This document shows positions 49,795 to 59,045 of a stretch of DNA of 64,000 bases, piece after piece; the stretch's first letter is position 1, and each line of letters begins with the position of its first letter. The position numbers and the translations under genes are program-made. This stretch comes from Serratia sp. PL17. Lineage in GTDB: Bacteria > Pseudomonadota > Gammaproteobacteria > Enterobacterales > Enterobacteriaceae. The stretch lies in assembly GCF_017832355.1 (NCBI RefSeq), contig NZ_JAFIBY010000002.1, positions 551,061 to 615,060 of the forward strand, given 5' to 3'. Under the pieces are notes generated by a model. It was not told where the DNA came from, searched no databases, and worked only from the letters and a program-made list of their open reading frames with translations.

Positions 49795-50043
49795 ATGGTA
49801 ACAATTCGTTTGGCACGTGGCGGCGCTAAAAAGCGTCCGTTCTATCAAGTAGTAGTGACCGACAGCCGCAATGCTCGTGATGGTCGTTTCATCGAGCGCG
49901 TAGGCTTCTTCAACCCGATCGCATCTGGTCAGGCTGAAGCACTGCGTCTGGACCTGGACCGCATCGAACATTGGGTCGGTCTGGGTGCAACCGTTTCTGA
50001 TCGCGTTCACGCGCTGATCAAAGACGCTAAGAAAGCAGCTTAA
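49795..50043 (+). CDS. rpsP: 30S ribosomal protein S16
   Basis: This is a small-subunit assembly protein, 82 residues, starting [20 protein letters not shown], the universal bS16 opening. It is the first gene of the rpsP-rimM-trmD-rplS operon, with AAAGAGG before the start. Confidence 0.98.
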   Translation: MVTIRLARGGAKKRPFYQVVVTDSRNARDGRFIERVGFFNPIASGQAEALRLDLDRIEHWVGLGATVSDRVHALIKDAKKAA

Positions 50044-50061
50044 TCTGTCGCGGTGGTGGCA

Positions 50062-50610
50062 ATGAGCAAGCAACTCAAACCGGTAGCACCTAAGCAGCCG
50101 ATTGTACTCGGTAAAATGGGGTCTACTTACGGCATCCGTGGTTGGCTCAGAGTATTTTCATCCACCGAGAACGCCGAAAGCATTTTTGACTATCAGCCCT
50201 GGTTTATCCAGCAGGCGGGTCAATGGCAGCTTGTCGAGTTGGAAGACTGGAAGCGCCACAGTCAGGATCTGATCATCAAAGTCAAAGGCGTTGATGATCG
50301 GGATGCTGCGAATCTACTGACCAATCGCGAGATACTGGTAGATTCGGAACAACTTCCTGCGTTGGTGGGTGATGATTACTATTGGAAAGACCTTATGGGT
50401 TGCCAGGTAGTCACAACCACCGGCTACGAGCTGGGTAAAGTCATCGATATGATGGAAACCGGTTCTAATGATGTGATGGTTGTGAAAGCTAACCTGAAAG
50501 ATGCGTTCGGCATGAAGGAGCGGTTGGTCCCGTTTCTTCATGGGCAGGTTATCAAGAAAGTCGATCTCACTGCTCGCGTGATTGAAGCAGATTGGGATCC
50601 TGGTTTTTGA
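50062..50610 (+). CDS. rimM: Ribosome maturation factor RimM
   Basis: RimM helps mature the 30S head and binds S19. The start at 50062 ([10 protein letters not shown]) gives 182 residues, as in E. coli; a GTG nine bases earlier is less likely. [22 protein letters not shown] opens the RimM N-domain, and a PRC-barrel follows ([12 protein letters not shown]). It is the second gene of the operon. Confidence 0.97.
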   Translation: MSKQLKPVAPKQPIVLGKMGSTYGIRGWLRVFSSTENAESIFDYQPWFIQQAGQWQLVELEDWKRHSQDLIIKVKGVDDRDAANLLTNREILVDSEQLPALVGDDYYWKDLMGCQVVTTTGYELGKVIDMMETGSNDVMVVKANLKDAFGMKERLVPFLHGQVIKKVDLTARVIEADWDPGF

Positions 50611-50662
50611 CCTCCGAATTAAACGGTCGAAACAAGTGGAATGACAGTATGGGGATTGGCTT

Positions 50663-51430
50663 GTGTTCATTGGTATTGTAAGCCTGTTTCCTGAGATGTT
50701 CCGCGCAATCACCGATTACGGGGTGACTGGCCGGGCAGTAAAAAATGGCCTGCTGAGCGTGCAGTGTTGGAGTCCTCGTGACTTCACCTACGACCGGCAT
50801 CGTACCGTGGACGATCGCCCTTATGGCGGCGGCCCGGGAATGTTGATGATGGTGCAACCCTTGCGGGAAGCTATTCATGCAGCAAAAGCAGCGGCAGGCG
50901 AGGGAGCAAAGGTGATTTATCTGTCACCTCAGGGGCGCAAGCTGGATCAAACCGGTGTGTGCGAACTGGCGACCAACCAGAAGATGATTCTGGTGTGCGG
51001 TCGTTATGAAGGGGTAGATGAGCGCGTAATCCAAACCGAAATTGATGAAGAATGGTCAATCGGCGATTACGTACTCAGCGGTGGGGAACTGCCGGCAATG
51101 ACTTTGATCGATTCAGTCGCCCGCTTTATCCCGGGTGTACTGGGCCATCAGGCTTCAGCAGAAGAAGATTCTTTTGCCGATGGATTGCTGGACTGCCCGC
51201 ACTATACCCGTCCTGAGGTGTTGGAAGGGATGGAGGTTCCGCCGGTTTTACTGTCGGGCAACCATGCTGAGATACGTCGCTGGCGCTTAAAGCAGTCGCT
51301 GGGCCGTACCTGGCTTAGAAGACCTGAACTTCTAGAAAGCCTAGCTCTGACTGACGAGCAAGCGGTGTTGCTGGCTGAGTTCCAACGAGAACATCAGCCC
51401 AAGCAGCAGGACTATGAAGGGAACGTCTGA
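50663..51430 (+). CDS. trmD: tRNA (guanine(37)-N1)-methyltransferase TrmD
   Basis: TrmD methylates G37 next to the anticodon, which prevents +1 frameshifting. The 255-residue SPOUT enzyme begins at GTG ([11 protein letters not shown]) and has the trefoil-knot motifs [11 protein letters not shown] near 88, [14 protein letters not shown] near 110 and [14 protein letters not shown] near 132. The length matches E. coli. It lies between rimM and rplS, each about 50 bases away, as in the E. coli operon. Confidence 0.98.
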   Translation: MFIGIVSLFPEMFRAITDYGVTGRAVKNGLLSVQCWSPRDFTYDRHRTVDDRPYGGGPGMLMMVQPLREAIHAAKAAAGEGAKVIYLSPQGRKLDQTGVCELATNQKMILVCGRYEGVDERVIQTEIDEEWSIGDYVLSGGELPAMTLIDSVARFIPGVLGHQASAEEDSFADGLLDCPHYTRPEVLEGMEVPPVLLSGNHAEIRRWRLKQSLGRTWLRRPELLESLALTDEQAVLLAEFQREHQPKQQDYEGNV

Positions 51431-51469
51431 GCAATTGGCTCGACGGGACCGATATATCAGTTTACCTAG

Positions 51470-51841
<372 letters not shown>

Positions 51842-51868
51842 CGCTGCATCCAAAAGTTAATAGCTATG

Positions 51869-51900
51869 AAGGGGTTGGCATTATGCCGACCCCTTTTTTT
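51869..51900 (+). terminator. Terminator of the rpsP-rplS operon
   Basis: GGGGTTGGCA (51871-51880) and TGCCGACCCC (51884-51893) form a 10-bp stem with one wobble, then seven Ts. Confidence 0.92.
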
Positions 51901-51921
51901 ATGCGCGGAAATGTCGATATA

Positions 51922-51951
51922 GAAAAGTCCACCGTCGCAGGCGGACTTTTT
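51922..51951 (-). terminator. Terminator after the ogr-like gene
   Basis: AAAAGTCC and GGACTTTT, with inner CC/GG pairs, form a hairpin that ends in TTTTC when read on the minus strand, 4 bases past the ogr-like stop codon. Confidence 0.75.
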
Positions 51952-51954
51952 GCA

Positions 51955-52173
51955 TTACAGCGCGGCGGCACGCGGCTTGTTTTTTTCCGGGTGCGGCTGA
52001 GCTGGAATAATATCACCAGGCTTTACAATTACTCGCGCGACGGACTCATGCGTGGCAAAGGTGCAGCTGCAGTTAATGTTTTGGCATTGGTGATAGCGTT
52101 CTTTAGTCGCTTCGCTGAGGTAACGGCTAGAGCGGGTATGGGCCACGCTACCGCAGAGTGGACAATGCATCAT
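51955..52173 (-). CDS. Orphan Ogr/Delta-type zinc-finger transcriptional activator
   Basis: In P2-like phages Ogr (Delta in P4) activates the late promoters through the RNA polymerase alpha subunit. The 72-residue protein carries the full C-x2-C-x22-C-x4-C zinc motif (Cys4, 7, 30, 35), SRYLSEATKERYHQCQN and the ARVIVKPG end typical of Ogr. AAGGGGG precedes the start at 52173; an in-frame ATG at 52215 has no good ribosome site. No other phage gene lies nearby; it sits alone between rplS and ydiY. It has its own LexA-overlapped promoter and terminator, so it looks maintained rather than decaying. Confidence 0.9.
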   Translation of the reverse strand: MMHCPLCGSVAHTRSSRYLSEATKERYHQCQNINCSCTFATHESVARVIVKPGDIIPAQPHPEKNKPRAAAL

Positions 52174-52234
52174 AAAACCCCCTTGCAATGTATTAAGTGA
52201 GAACGGATTAGGCATGGGCCAAAATCAAAAGCCT

Positions 52235-52260
52235 GGACAACTGTCCTGTCCATTGGACAG
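52235..52260. promoter_or_regulatory. Overlapping palindromes in the ogr-like leader
   Basis: GGACA-AC-TGTCC (52235-52246) is directly joined to CTGTCC-ATT-GGACAG (52246-52260), so three or four GGACA/TGTCC half-sites stand in a row about 60-90 bases before the ogr-like start. This could be an operator, perhaps autoregulatory, or an RNA hairpin. It does not match the TGTTGT-N12-ACAACA Ogr site as I recall it. Confidence 0.5.
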
Positions 52261-52346
52261 AAAGTGGCATCAGTGTCCCTAAGCGTGATGCTCGTAGCAT
52301 CAGCTGTGATAATTGATAGTGATCGTGCTCTTGCCTATTTGATAAC

Positions 52347-52391
52347 TACTGTGTATACATACAGTATTAAGCTATTTGCTAAAGTCGTCAA
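52347..52391 (-). promoter_or_regulatory. LexA box and probable promoter of the ogr-like gene
   Basis: TACTGTGTATACATACAGTA (52347-52366) has the full CTGT-N8-ACAG LexA core with TA flanks on both sides. On the minus strand a TTGACG -35 element (52386-52391) places the -10 region at or beside this box, so LexA would block a promoter reading towards the ogr-like gene 174 bases downstream. The box is seen directly; the promoter assignment is inferred. Confidence 0.75.
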
Positions 52392-52440
52392 TAGCGTGTG
52401 CGATGTTTTTAGCAAAATGTTTAAACTTAACCTTTGGGCA

Positions 52441-52467
52441 TAAAAAAAGCCCATCAATGATGGGCTT
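52441..52467 (-). terminator. Terminator after ydiY
   Basis: AAGCCCATCA pairs with TGATGGGCTT, and on the minus strand the stem runs into seven Ts. It ends the ydiY transcript 31 bases past the stop codon and insulates the ogr-like promoter. Confidence 0.88.
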
Positions 52468-52497
52468 AGATACAATTGGATTGTAGAGCCGAGGGAA

Positions 52498-53262
52498 TTA
52501 CAGACCGTAGACCAGGCTGATTGAGGTGGTCGTATCGGTATTCTTTGGTGCAGACGCAGGTGGCTTACTGTTGTAAGTCACCGTGTAGGCCAGGCGCAGT
52601 GCAAATTTCTCGTTAATCGCGACGCTCAATGCAGTTTCGGAGTTCAACGTGGTTTCTTCGTTCGCCAGTGCGGAAACACCTTCGGAGAACTTGGTGTTGT
52701 CGGTTAGCTGGTACGAATAGTTAGCAGCACCGTAGGCCAGCGCTTTGGTTGAACGACCACCACCATGGTATTCGTCGTGACGAACGCCTGGACCAAATTC
52801 AACACGCAGATCGCTGAGCGGTCCGTTGAGAATCTGGCGGCCATAACCACCGGTCAGTGTTGAACGGGAGTCATAGCCGTTGAAGCGGTCGCTCAGCCAG
52901 CTTGCTTGGCCGAACAGATAGTTACGATCGCTCAGGTTATAACGGGTACGGCCACCGGCTTGATACTTTTCTGACGAACGCACATTGGACGACGTGGTGT
53001 TGTTGGCTGCTCCCCAGAGGCTGTAGGCAGCATCGCTGTTGAACCAGGTCATGCTGGTGTTAGCCAACAGTGTTGAGCTTTGCGAGTTGCCTGACTGAGA
53101 GTTGTAACCAGCCTGGACGTTACCTTCAAATGGCTTTTTAGCTGTGGCTGGGTCGTCCATCGCGGTAAAAAGTGTATTGTCGGCAAGGGCTGAAACACTG
53201 GTGAAAGTCGTTAAGCAGCTAATGAACAGCGGAATAGCGCGACGAGCGCGTAAAGAGAGCAT
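52498..53262 (-). CDS. ydiY: YdiY-type outer-membrane protein (DUF481)
   Basis: This is a predicted outer-membrane beta-barrel of unknown function. The 254 residues carry a signal peptide (cleavage near SALA-DN, about 27), then the conserved DPATAKKPFEGNVQAGYNSQSGN-type start. Alternating aromatic strands follow, such as YLFGQASWLSDRFNGYDSR and YGRQILNGPLSDLRVEFGPG. It ends in ISLVYGL, close to the aromatic-terminal barrel signal. Sequence and length match E. coli YdiY, which is acid-inducible. In E. coli it lies elsewhere, so its place beside aroF differs. Confidence 0.88.
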   Translation of the reverse strand: MLSLRARRAIPLFISCLTTFTSVSALADNTLFTAMDDPATAKKPFEGNVQAGYNSQSGNSQSSTLLANTSMTWFNSDAAYSLWGAANNTTSSNVRSSEKYQAGGRTRYNLSDRNYLFGQASWLSDRFNGYDSRSTLTGGYGRQILNGPLSDLRVEFGPGVRHDEYHGGGRSTKALAYGAANYSYQLTDNTKFSEGVSALANEETTLNSETALSVAINEKFALRLAYTVTYNSKPPASAPKNTDTTTSISLVYGL

Positions 53263-53834
53263 TTTGGATCCAGTTGTTAAGAGTGATTATAGGTGATTTC
53301 GGTCACATTATATCGGTTCGTCATGGCGACCAAAATAGCTACGATTAGCTTAAGTTTTTAATTTCTCATCATCACTTATTCACTTTTCTTCTACTTAATT
53401 AACCCCGTCCAGTGGCATATCATGCTGAGTGTCCTTAGCATTTAACGGGGCATTACGTGAGGTTGTCGCTTAGAGGCAACCGAATGGTGAGATGTACCTG
53501 GCTATTATGTTCGGTAGAGCCTTGCTCCTGGGGTGTATTGATATCATTTATGTAAATTTATCTTTACGTTTTTCGGTGGTGGTGTAGGCTGGGTAGCTAT
53601 GAAGAATTGAAAAGAGGACTCTAGTGTTTCCTTGATTTTATCCATTTAAAATCAGTTATTTAAATAAATTTTCTTGTTTTTTAATATCATCTTTTGGTAT
53701 GCGTAATCTTATTGGTAATTTTTTATTTACAGATATCGGATTGAAAACTTTACATCACGTGATATGGTAAGGTCCTGAATCGCTCAACGTACTCTCAACG
53801 CTTACGCATAACGGCAAACGACAGGAATAGCATC
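53263..53834. promoter_or_regulatory. ydiY/aroF gap with TyrR boxes and aroF promoter
   Basis: No gene is supported in these 572 bases. TGTAAA-TTTATC-TTTACG at 53551-53568 differs by one base from the strong TyrR box TGTAAA-N6-TTTACA. A weaker GGTAAT-N6-TTTACA lies at 53714-53731. The probable promoter has -35 TTGAAA (53741-53746) and -10 TATGGT (53763-53768), 16 bases apart, giving a leader of about 60 bases. The rest is AT-rich spacer. Confidence 0.65.
53551..53568 (+). promoter_or_regulatory. TyrR box upstream of aroF-tyrA
   Basis: TGTAAATTTATCTTTACG matches TGTAAA-N6-TTTACA at 11 of 12 defined positions. It is about 190 bases upstream of the predicted promoter, rather far for direct repression, but strong upstream boxes acting with weak ones are known at aroF. 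Confidence 0.7.
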
Positions 53835-54908
53835 ATGCAAAAAGACGCGCTCAATAACGTTCATATCAGTGCAGAACAAATTCTGATTACTCCGGAAGAG
53901 TTGAAGAACCAGTTCCCGCTTAGCGCCAGCGATGAAAATGAAATCGCTACCGCGCGCAAAACCATCGCCGATATCTTGCAGGGGCGCGATCATCGCCTGT
54001 TGGTGGTGTGTGGGCCTTGTTCTATCCATGACCCGGATGCTGCACTGGATTACGCCCGTCATTTGAAAACCCTGTCGGCTGAATTGAGCGATCAGCTGTA
54101 TATCGTTATGCGTGTCTATTTTGAAAAACCGCGAACCACTGTTGGCTGGAAAGGCTTGATTAACGATCCGTACATGGATGGTTCGTTTGATGTTGAAGCA
54201 GGTTTGCATATCGCGCGTCGCCTGCTGCTTGATCTGGTTGGTATGGGCTTGCCGTTGGCAACAGAAGCATTAGATCCAAACAGCCCGCAATACCTTGGCG
54301 ACCTGTTTAGCTGGTCAGCGATTGGTGCGCGCACGACGGAATCACAAACTCACCGCGAAATGGCTTCAGGGTTGTCGATGCCGGTCGGCTTCAAAAATGG
54401 CACGGATGGCAGCCTGGGTACGGCAATCAATGCCATGCGCGCCGCGGCAATGCCGCATCGATTTGTGGGTATCAATCAGGCTGGCCAAGTATGTCTGTTG
54501 CAAACGCAGGGCAATCCGGATGGCCATGTGATTTTGCGTGGTGGTAAAACGCCAAACTACAGTGCTGAGGACGTTGCAGCCTGTGAAAAACAGATGCGGG
54601 ACGCGGGACTCCATCCGTCCTTGATGATAGATTGCAGCCATGGCAACTCGAATAAAGACTATCGTCGTCAACCGGCAGTTGCTGAGTCCGTGGTAGAGCA
54701 GATCAAAGCGGGTAACCGTTCGATCACCGGCATCATGCTGGAAAGCCACCTGCACGAAGGCAGCCAGTCATCTGAGCAACCGCGTGCAGATATGCGCTAC
54801 GGTGTTTCTGTAACTGACGCCTGTATTAATTGGGAAAGTACAGAGACGCTGCTGCGTCATATGCACCAGGAACTCGGCGCCGCACTGACGGCACGCACTG
54901 GAGAGTAG
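53835..54908 (+). CDS. aroF: 3-deoxy-7-phosphoheptulonate synthase, Tyr-sensitive (AroF)
   Basis: It condenses PEP and erythrose 4-phosphate to DAHP, the first step of the shikimate pathway. The 357 residues (356 in E. coli) follow the AroF isozyme closely from MQKDALNNVHIS, including Asn8, a residue whose change relieves tyrosine inhibition in E. coli. VVCGPCSIHD near 58-67, RVYFEKPRTTVGWKG near 92-106 and DCSHGNSNKD near 266 are the active-site segments. The pairing with tyrA 6 bases downstream supports the tyrosine isozyme. Confidence 0.97.
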   Translation: MQKDALNNVHISAEQILITPEELKNQFPLSASDENEIATARKTIADILQGRDHRLLVVCGPCSIHDPDAALDYARHLKTLSAELSDQLYIVMRVYFEKPRTTVGWKGLINDPYMDGSFDVEAGLHIARRLLLDLVGMGLPLATEALDPNSPQYLGDLFSWSAIGARTTESQTHREMASGLSMPVGFKNGTDGSLGTAINAMRAAAMPHRFVGINQAGQVCLLQTQGNPDGHVILRGGKTPNYSAEDVAACEKQMRDAGLHPSLMIDCSHGNSNKDYRRQPAVAESVVEQIKAGNRSITGIMLESHLHEGSQSSEQPRADMRYGVSVTDACINWESTETLLRHMHQELGAALTARTGE

Positions 54909-54914
54909 TAAGTT

Positions 54915-56036
54915 ATGGTGGCTGAACTGACCGCGCTGCGCGATCAAATTGACGAAGTGGATAAGGCGCTGTTAGAGCTGCTGGCGAAACGCCTGCACCT
55001 GGTGGCGGAAGTGGGGGAGGTGAAAAGCCACCACGGCTTACCGGTATATGTTCCTGAGCGTGAGGCCGCAATGCTGGCCTCACGACGTAAAGAGGCGGAA
55101 AACCTTGGTGTACCGCCTGACTTGATTGAGGACGTATTACGTCGTGTTATGCGCGAGTCTTACGTCAGCGAGAACGACAAAGGTTTTAAAACGCTGCATC
55201 CGCAATTACGCCCGATTGTCATTATTGGCGGTAATGGCCAAATGGGGCGGCTGTTTAATCGTCTGCTGACGCTGTCCGGCTACCAGGTCAAAGTGTTGGA
55301 TCAGGAAGATTGGGCGCAGGCTGACACTTTGCTGGCGGATGCTGGCATGGTGATTGTCAGCGTACCTATTCACGTGACAGAACAGGTCATTGAGCGGTTG
55401 CCGCCACTGCCAGCAGATTGCATCCTGGTTGATCTGGCCTCCGTAAAAAATCGTCCGCTGAATGCCATGTTGGCTGCGCATACTGGCCCTGTGGTGGGTC
55501 TGCATCCGATGTTTGGCCCTGACGTTGGCAGTGTAGCCAAACAAGTGGTGGTGTATTGCGACGGTCGCGAGCCGCAGGCGTACCAATGGTTATTGGAGCA
55601 GTTGCAGGTTTGGGGGGCACGTTTACACCGTATTAGCGCGGTTGAGCACGACCAGAACATGGCCTTTATTCAGGCACTGCGCCATTTTGCAACCTTTGCC
55701 TATGGCTTGCACTTGGCAGAAGAAAACGTTCAGTTGGAACAGTTGCTGGCACTTTCTTCGCCGATTTATCGGTTAGAGTTGGCGATGGTCGGGCGTCTGT
55801 TTGCTCAGGATCCGCAGCTGTACGCGGATATCATCATGTCCTCGGAAGAGAACATTGCATTGATCAAACGCTACTACCAACGGTTTGGTGAGGCGATAAA
55901 GCTGCTGGATCAGGGCGACAAACAGGCGTTTATTCAGAGCTTCCAGAAGGTCGAGCATTGGTTTGGTGACTATGCGCAGCGATTCTTGGTGGAAAGCCGC
56001 TCGTTGTTACGTCAGGCGAACGACAGCCGGCAATAA
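54915..56036 (+). CDS. tyrA: Chorismate mutase/prephenate dehydrogenase TyrA
   Basis: This bifunctional enzyme converts chorismate to prephenate, then to 4-hydroxyphenylpyruvate for tyrosine. The 373 residues equal the E. coli enzyme. Residues 1-90 are an AroQ-type mutase ([19 protein letters not shown]), and about 100-370 a NAD-dependent dehydrogenase with [12 protein letters not shown] near 103 and GLHPMFGPD near 195. It is in an operon with aroF under probable TyrR control, and ends in a strong terminator. Confidence 0.98.
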   Translation: MVAELTALRDQIDEVDKALLELLAKRLHLVAEVGEVKSHHGLPVYVPEREAAMLASRRKEAENLGVPPDLIEDVLRRVMRESYVSENDKGFKTLHPQLRPIVIIGGNGQMGRLFNRLLTLSGYQVKVLDQEDWAQADTLLADAGMVIVSVPIHVTEQVIERLPPLPADCILVDLASVKNRPLNAMLAAHTGPVVGLHPMFGPDVGSVAKQVVVYCDGREPQAYQWLLEQLQVWGARLHRISAVEHDQNMAFIQALRHFATFAYGLHLAEENVQLEQLLALSSPIYRLELAMVGRLFAQDPQLYADIIMSSEENIALIKRYYQRFGEAIKLLDQGDKQAFIQSFQKVEHWFGDYAQRFLVESRSLLRQANDSRQ

Positions 56037-56046
56037 TAATGTATCG

Positions 56047-56074
56047 GGGTTCGGCAAATGCCGAACCCTTTTTT
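56047..56074. terminator. Terminator between tyrA and pheA
   Basis: GGGTTCGGC-AAAT-GCCGAACCC forms a perfect 9-bp stem followed by six Ts on the plus strand; the convergent pheA ends just beyond it. Confidence 0.9.
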
Positions 56075-56081
56075 ATCTCTA

Positions 56082-57239
56082 TCAGGATGGATTGACGGGT
56101 ACTACGGTGTCACTCGGGTAGCAACCCAGCACCTTCAACGAGCGCGTGATGGGCGTCAGGTCCCTCAATGCTTTCTGCATCGCTTCAGAACGCAGGTTTG
56201 CCTGCACATCGATATAAAACATTTCTTCCCACGGGTTACCGTTAATCGGGCGAGATTCCAGTTTGGTCATGATGATGCCGTTATCGCGCAGCACCAGCAA
56301 TGCTTCCACCAACGCGCCAGACTGCTGGCCTGTGGCCATAATCAGCGTCGTTTTAGCGGGAACTTGTTCCGAGACGTCAATCGCTTTGCGCGCCAGCACA
56401 ATGAAGCGAGTAATGTTCTGCTGTTGATTGGCCAGATTATGTTCCAACACCTGTAGACCATAGAGAGCACCGCCAGCTTCGCTGCCTAATGCGGCGGCTT
56501 TTGGCGAGTTCAATTTGGCCACTTTTTCCATCGCGGCTGCGGTGCTTTCACAATATTCAATTTTCCAGTGCGGGTAGCGGTTAATGAATTGGCTACACTG
56601 CTGGAATGGCTGAGGGTGGCTATACACGGTTTCGATCTGGGCAAGATCAGTGTCATTGGCAACCAGGACGCAGTGATCAATAGGATTAGTCAATTCACCG
56701 ACGATAGACAAACTTGTGTGCTGCAGTAAATCGTAGACGTCGTTAATCGAACCTGAACTGGTGTTCTCGATGGGCAAAATAGCGTAATCCGCCTGGCCAG
56801 TTTCGACCTGGGTGAAAATGTCCTGGAATTTATGGCAGCCGCACTCGATCAATTGATCGAAATGGCGGGCGGCGTATTGACGTGCTGCCAAGTGTGAATA
56901 GGACCCTTTAGGGCCAAGGAACGCGATACGGGCAGAATGTTGGCTGACTTGATTGAGTTGGTTCTGTAATAGCGCCTGCTGGGTCAACACAGAATCTTCA
57001 ATAATCAGTTGGAACAGGCGAGTGACGTAAAATCCGTCCAGGTCGTAGGGCTTGGCGGCGGCAATTAAGGCATCCAGCAGATCGCGTTCACGCTCTTTGT
57101 CGCGGATTGGCCGATGGGAATGAAGTTTGGTTTTCCCTACTTCTACCGCCAGCTCACGGCGCTCTGCCAGCAAGGACAGCAATTTCAGATCCAGTGCGCT
57201 GATGCGTTTGCGCAGCACGAGTAACGGGTTGTCAGTCAT
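56082..57239 (-). CDS. pheA: Chorismate mutase/prephenate dehydratase PheA
   Basis: It makes phenylpyruvate from chorismate for phenylalanine. The start at 57239 ([14 protein letters not shown]) gives 385 residues (386 in E. coli). A longer open frame upstream crosses the attenuator and is not used. Domains are AroQ mutase (1-90), prephenate dehydratase (about 105-285; [31 protein letters not shown]) and an ACT regulatory domain with [17 protein letters not shown] near 330. It is controlled by the pheL attenuator. Confidence 0.98.
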   Translation of the reverse strand: MTDNPLLVLRKRISALDLKLLSLLAERRELAVEVGKTKLHSHRPIRDKERERDLLDALIAAAKPYDLDGFYVTRLFQLIIEDSVLTQQALLQNQLNQVSQHSARIAFLGPKGSYSHLAARQYAARHFDQLIECGCHKFQDIFTQVETGQADYAILPIENTSSGSINDVYDLLQHTSLSIVGELTNPIDHCVLVANDTDLAQIETVYSHPQPFQQCSQFINRYPHWKIEYCESTAAAMEKVAKLNSPKAAALGSEAGGALYGLQVLEHNLANQQQNITRFIVLARKAIDVSEQVPAKTTLIMATGQQSGALVEALLVLRDNGIIMTKLESRPINGNPWEEMFYIDVQANLRSEAMQKALRDLTPITRSLKVLGCYPSDTVVPVNPS

Positions 57240-57283
57240 AATCAGCTTCTGCCTTGTATTTTTATACGTTGTAAAATAGCCAT

Positions 57284-57313
57284 AAAAAAAGCCCCCTGTT
57301 TTCAGGAGGCTTT
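57284..57313 (-). terminator. pheA attenuator terminator
   Basis: Read on the minus strand, AAAGCCTCCTG-AAAA-CAGGGGGCTTTTTTT is an intrinsic terminator between pheL and pheA. Upstream, the pheL segment complementary to 57375-57387 can pair with 57320-57335 (GCGAATGC-type match), the alternative fold expected for translation-controlled attenuation. Confidence 0.92.
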
Positions 57314-57359
57314 GCTGTTCGTCTTCGCATTCTTTATCACACGACGAAACGCCTCCCAA

Positions 57360-57407
57360 TCAGGGGAAGGTAAAAAAGAATGCGAAGAAAAACGGTTTAC
57401 GAGCCAT
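57360..57407 (-). CDS. pheL: pheA operon leader peptide PheL
   Basis: The minus strand encodes the 15-residue peptide [15 protein letters not shown] with seven phenylalanines, then TGA. It matches E. coli PheL ([15 protein letters not shown]) in length and in its last eleven residues. Ribosome stalling at the Phe codons when charged tRNA-Phe is scarce would prevent the terminator at 57284-57313 from forming and allow pheA transcription. Confidence 0.97.
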   Translation of the reverse strand: [15 protein letters not shown]

Positions 57408-57480
57408 GTGATATCCAAAGTGTGTGTGACAGGTTTTAAAGTAACCGCAGGCTTTTATCTCGTCAATAAAAAAACCAGAC

Positions 57481-57504
57481 AAAAAACGCGCCCTCAGGCG
57501 CGTT
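57481..57504 (-). terminator. Terminator after raiA
   Basis: AACGCGCC-TGAG-GGCGCGTT followed by Ts on the minus strand, about 25 bases past the raiA stop. Confidence 0.88.
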
Positions 57505-57528
57505 CGATGTGAAACAGCCGCTAAACGG

Positions 57529-57870
57529 TTATTCCTGTTCCGGCTCTACTTCCGGAATAATGTCCTTCACGCTGGTCGCGGCACGGCGTGCTTCGCCTTT
57601 ATGCTGCACCTTGTTCAACTGGCGCTCTAACTTGGCGATCAAATCGTTAACGGCGGTGTACATGTCATCATGTTTGGCGCTGGCAACCAGCGGGCCGTTA
57701 GGTGTGGTAATGGTGGCGTCGGCAACAAACCCTTTCGGTTCTTTCGATAAGACGATATGCGGGTTAATCAGTTGGGCCTGCCATTTTTCCAGTTTGGTGA
57801 GACGGTCTTCGACGTGACTGCGGATTGCGGGAGTGATATCCATTTGTTTGCTGGTAATGTTCAATGTCAT
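57529..57870 (-). CDS. raiA: Ribosome-associated inhibitor A (RaiA/YfiA)
   Basis: It binds the 30S decoding region in stationary phase or cold and blocks translation without forming 100S dimers. The 113 residues share [24 protein letters not shown] and [17 protein letters not shown] segments with E. coli RaiA. The C-terminal acidic extension (IPEVEPEQE), absent in HPF, supports RaiA over HPF. A CRP site lies upstream. It sits between pheL and bamD as in E. coli. Confidence 0.95.
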   Translation of the reverse strand: MTLNITSKQMDITPAIRSHVEDRLTKLEKWQAQLINPHIVLSKEPKGFVADATITTPNGPLVASAKHDDMYTAVNDLIAKLERQLNKVQHKGEARRAATSVKDIIPEVEPEQE

Positions 57871-57908
57871 ATAACTTACCTCTCTGTCTTTCCGTCTTGG
57901 ATGAGTCC

Positions 57909-57950
57909 AGCATACCCCGCTTTTTGCTTAAATGCGTGATGAAAATCACA
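57909..57950 (-). promoter_or_regulatory. raiA promoter with CRP site
   Basis: On the minus strand TGTGA-TTTTCA-TCACG (57935-57950) differs from the CRP consensus only in the last base. TATGCT (57909-57914) is a likely -10, placing the CRP site near -41, a class II activation position. Confidence 0.7.
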
Positions 57951-58182
57951 TTTTTTTGTCACTTTTTGCAAAGTTAGTTCAATCTGTGATTCAAGCTTTG
58001 AATTGGCTATCTAACGCTTGAGTCTAGAGAGCGGAACGCGCATTATTGAAAGGATAAGCGGTGAGGCATATGTGCTAACGCCGTGTTTTTGCTTGTGTAT
58101 TTATCCTGATTTGGTTAAGTATTCGGCAAATGAAAACGGCAGCCGAGGCTGCCGTTTTGTTTTTCTGCTGTTGCCAATCAGG
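57951..58182. other. raiA-bamD gap with terminator hairpin
   Basis: No gene is supported in the 312-base space between the raiA start (57870) and the bamD stop (58183). Besides the raiA promoter, it holds AAAACGGCAGCC-GA-GGCTGCCGTTTT (58133-58158), a 12-bp palindromic stem that should terminate bamD transcription. Confidence 0.6.
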
Positions 58183-58914
58183 TTATGCCGGGTTGGCAGC
58201 GATCACTTTGCTCACTTTGTCGGCCTGGCCGTTCAGTTGCAATTGCTTATACGCGTTTTCCATCAGCGGCAACGCATCGCGTGTCGCTTTGGTATCCGGG
58301 AATTCACGCAGCATCTGCTCGGCGCGATTAACGACCGCGACGTAGGCACCGCGTTTAGTGTAGTATTCCACCACCGAAAGCTCATACTTGGCCAGGCGGT
58401 CTTTCAGGTACACCAAACGCTTGTTTGCATCGGTCACGTACTGGCTGTTCGGATACTGTTGAATCAGCTGGCTGAAGTCGCGAAACGCAGCGCGTGCATG
58501 CTGAGGATCTCGGTCTGAACGATCGACCCCGAAGAAGCCTTGCAATGCACTGTCATCCAACGCCATATCGGTCAGACCACGCATGTACATCACGTAGTCA
58601 ATGTTCGGGTGCGTTGGATTCAGACGCATGAAACGATCGATAGACGCCTGAGCCAGCGGTAAATCGGCAGATTTGTAGTAGGCATAAATCAGATCCAACT
58701 GGACCTGTTGAGAGTACGGCCCGAAAGGATAGCGGTTATCTAACGCTTCGAGTTGCGTAATCGCGCCCTTAAAGTTACCGTCCTGCAGTTTTTGCTGGGC
58801 AGTAGCATAGATTTCCGAAGGTGGGTTGTCGGGAACCGCATCCTTGGATGTGGAGCAACCTGCCAGCGCCAGGCTCAACGTGGCTGCCGCCACCAGATAT
58901 TTCATACGCGTCAT
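58183..58914 (-). CDS. bamD: Outer-membrane protein assembly factor BamD
   Basis: This is an essential lipoprotein of the BAM complex that folds beta-barrel proteins into the outer membrane. The 243 residues begin [20 protein letters not shown], with the lipobox cysteine at 20. Five TPR-like repeats follow ([37 protein letters not shown]). It is nearly identical to E. coli BamD (245). It is divergent from rluD. Confidence 0.98.
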   Translation of the reverse strand: MTRMKYLVAAATLSLALAGCSTSKDAVPDNPPSEIYATAQQKLQDGNFKGAITQLEALDNRYPFGPYSQQVQLDLIYAYYKSADLPLAQASIDRFMRLNPTHPNIDYVMYMRGLTDMALDDSALQGFFGVDRSDRDPQHARAAFRDFSQLIQQYPNSQYVTDANKRLVYLKDRLAKYELSVVEYYTKRGAYVAVVNRAEQMLREFPDTKATRDALPLMENAYKQLQLNGQADKVSKVIAANPA

Positions 58915-59045
58915 GACGTTTTGATTATCCTCAGGGTGTTATTCCGGGAGACTGTCCGTTAAGCTCCCGACAAAGACCAGGTACAATAGCACATTATATT
59001 AAACGGCATCGCCGTGAAAACCCAACGTTAACGAAGAAGCTGCAT

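Noticed and set aside
57312..57512. Plus-strand frame across the pheA leader
   Set aside because: It is the reverse strand of pheL and the attenuator, and lacks a ribosome binding site.
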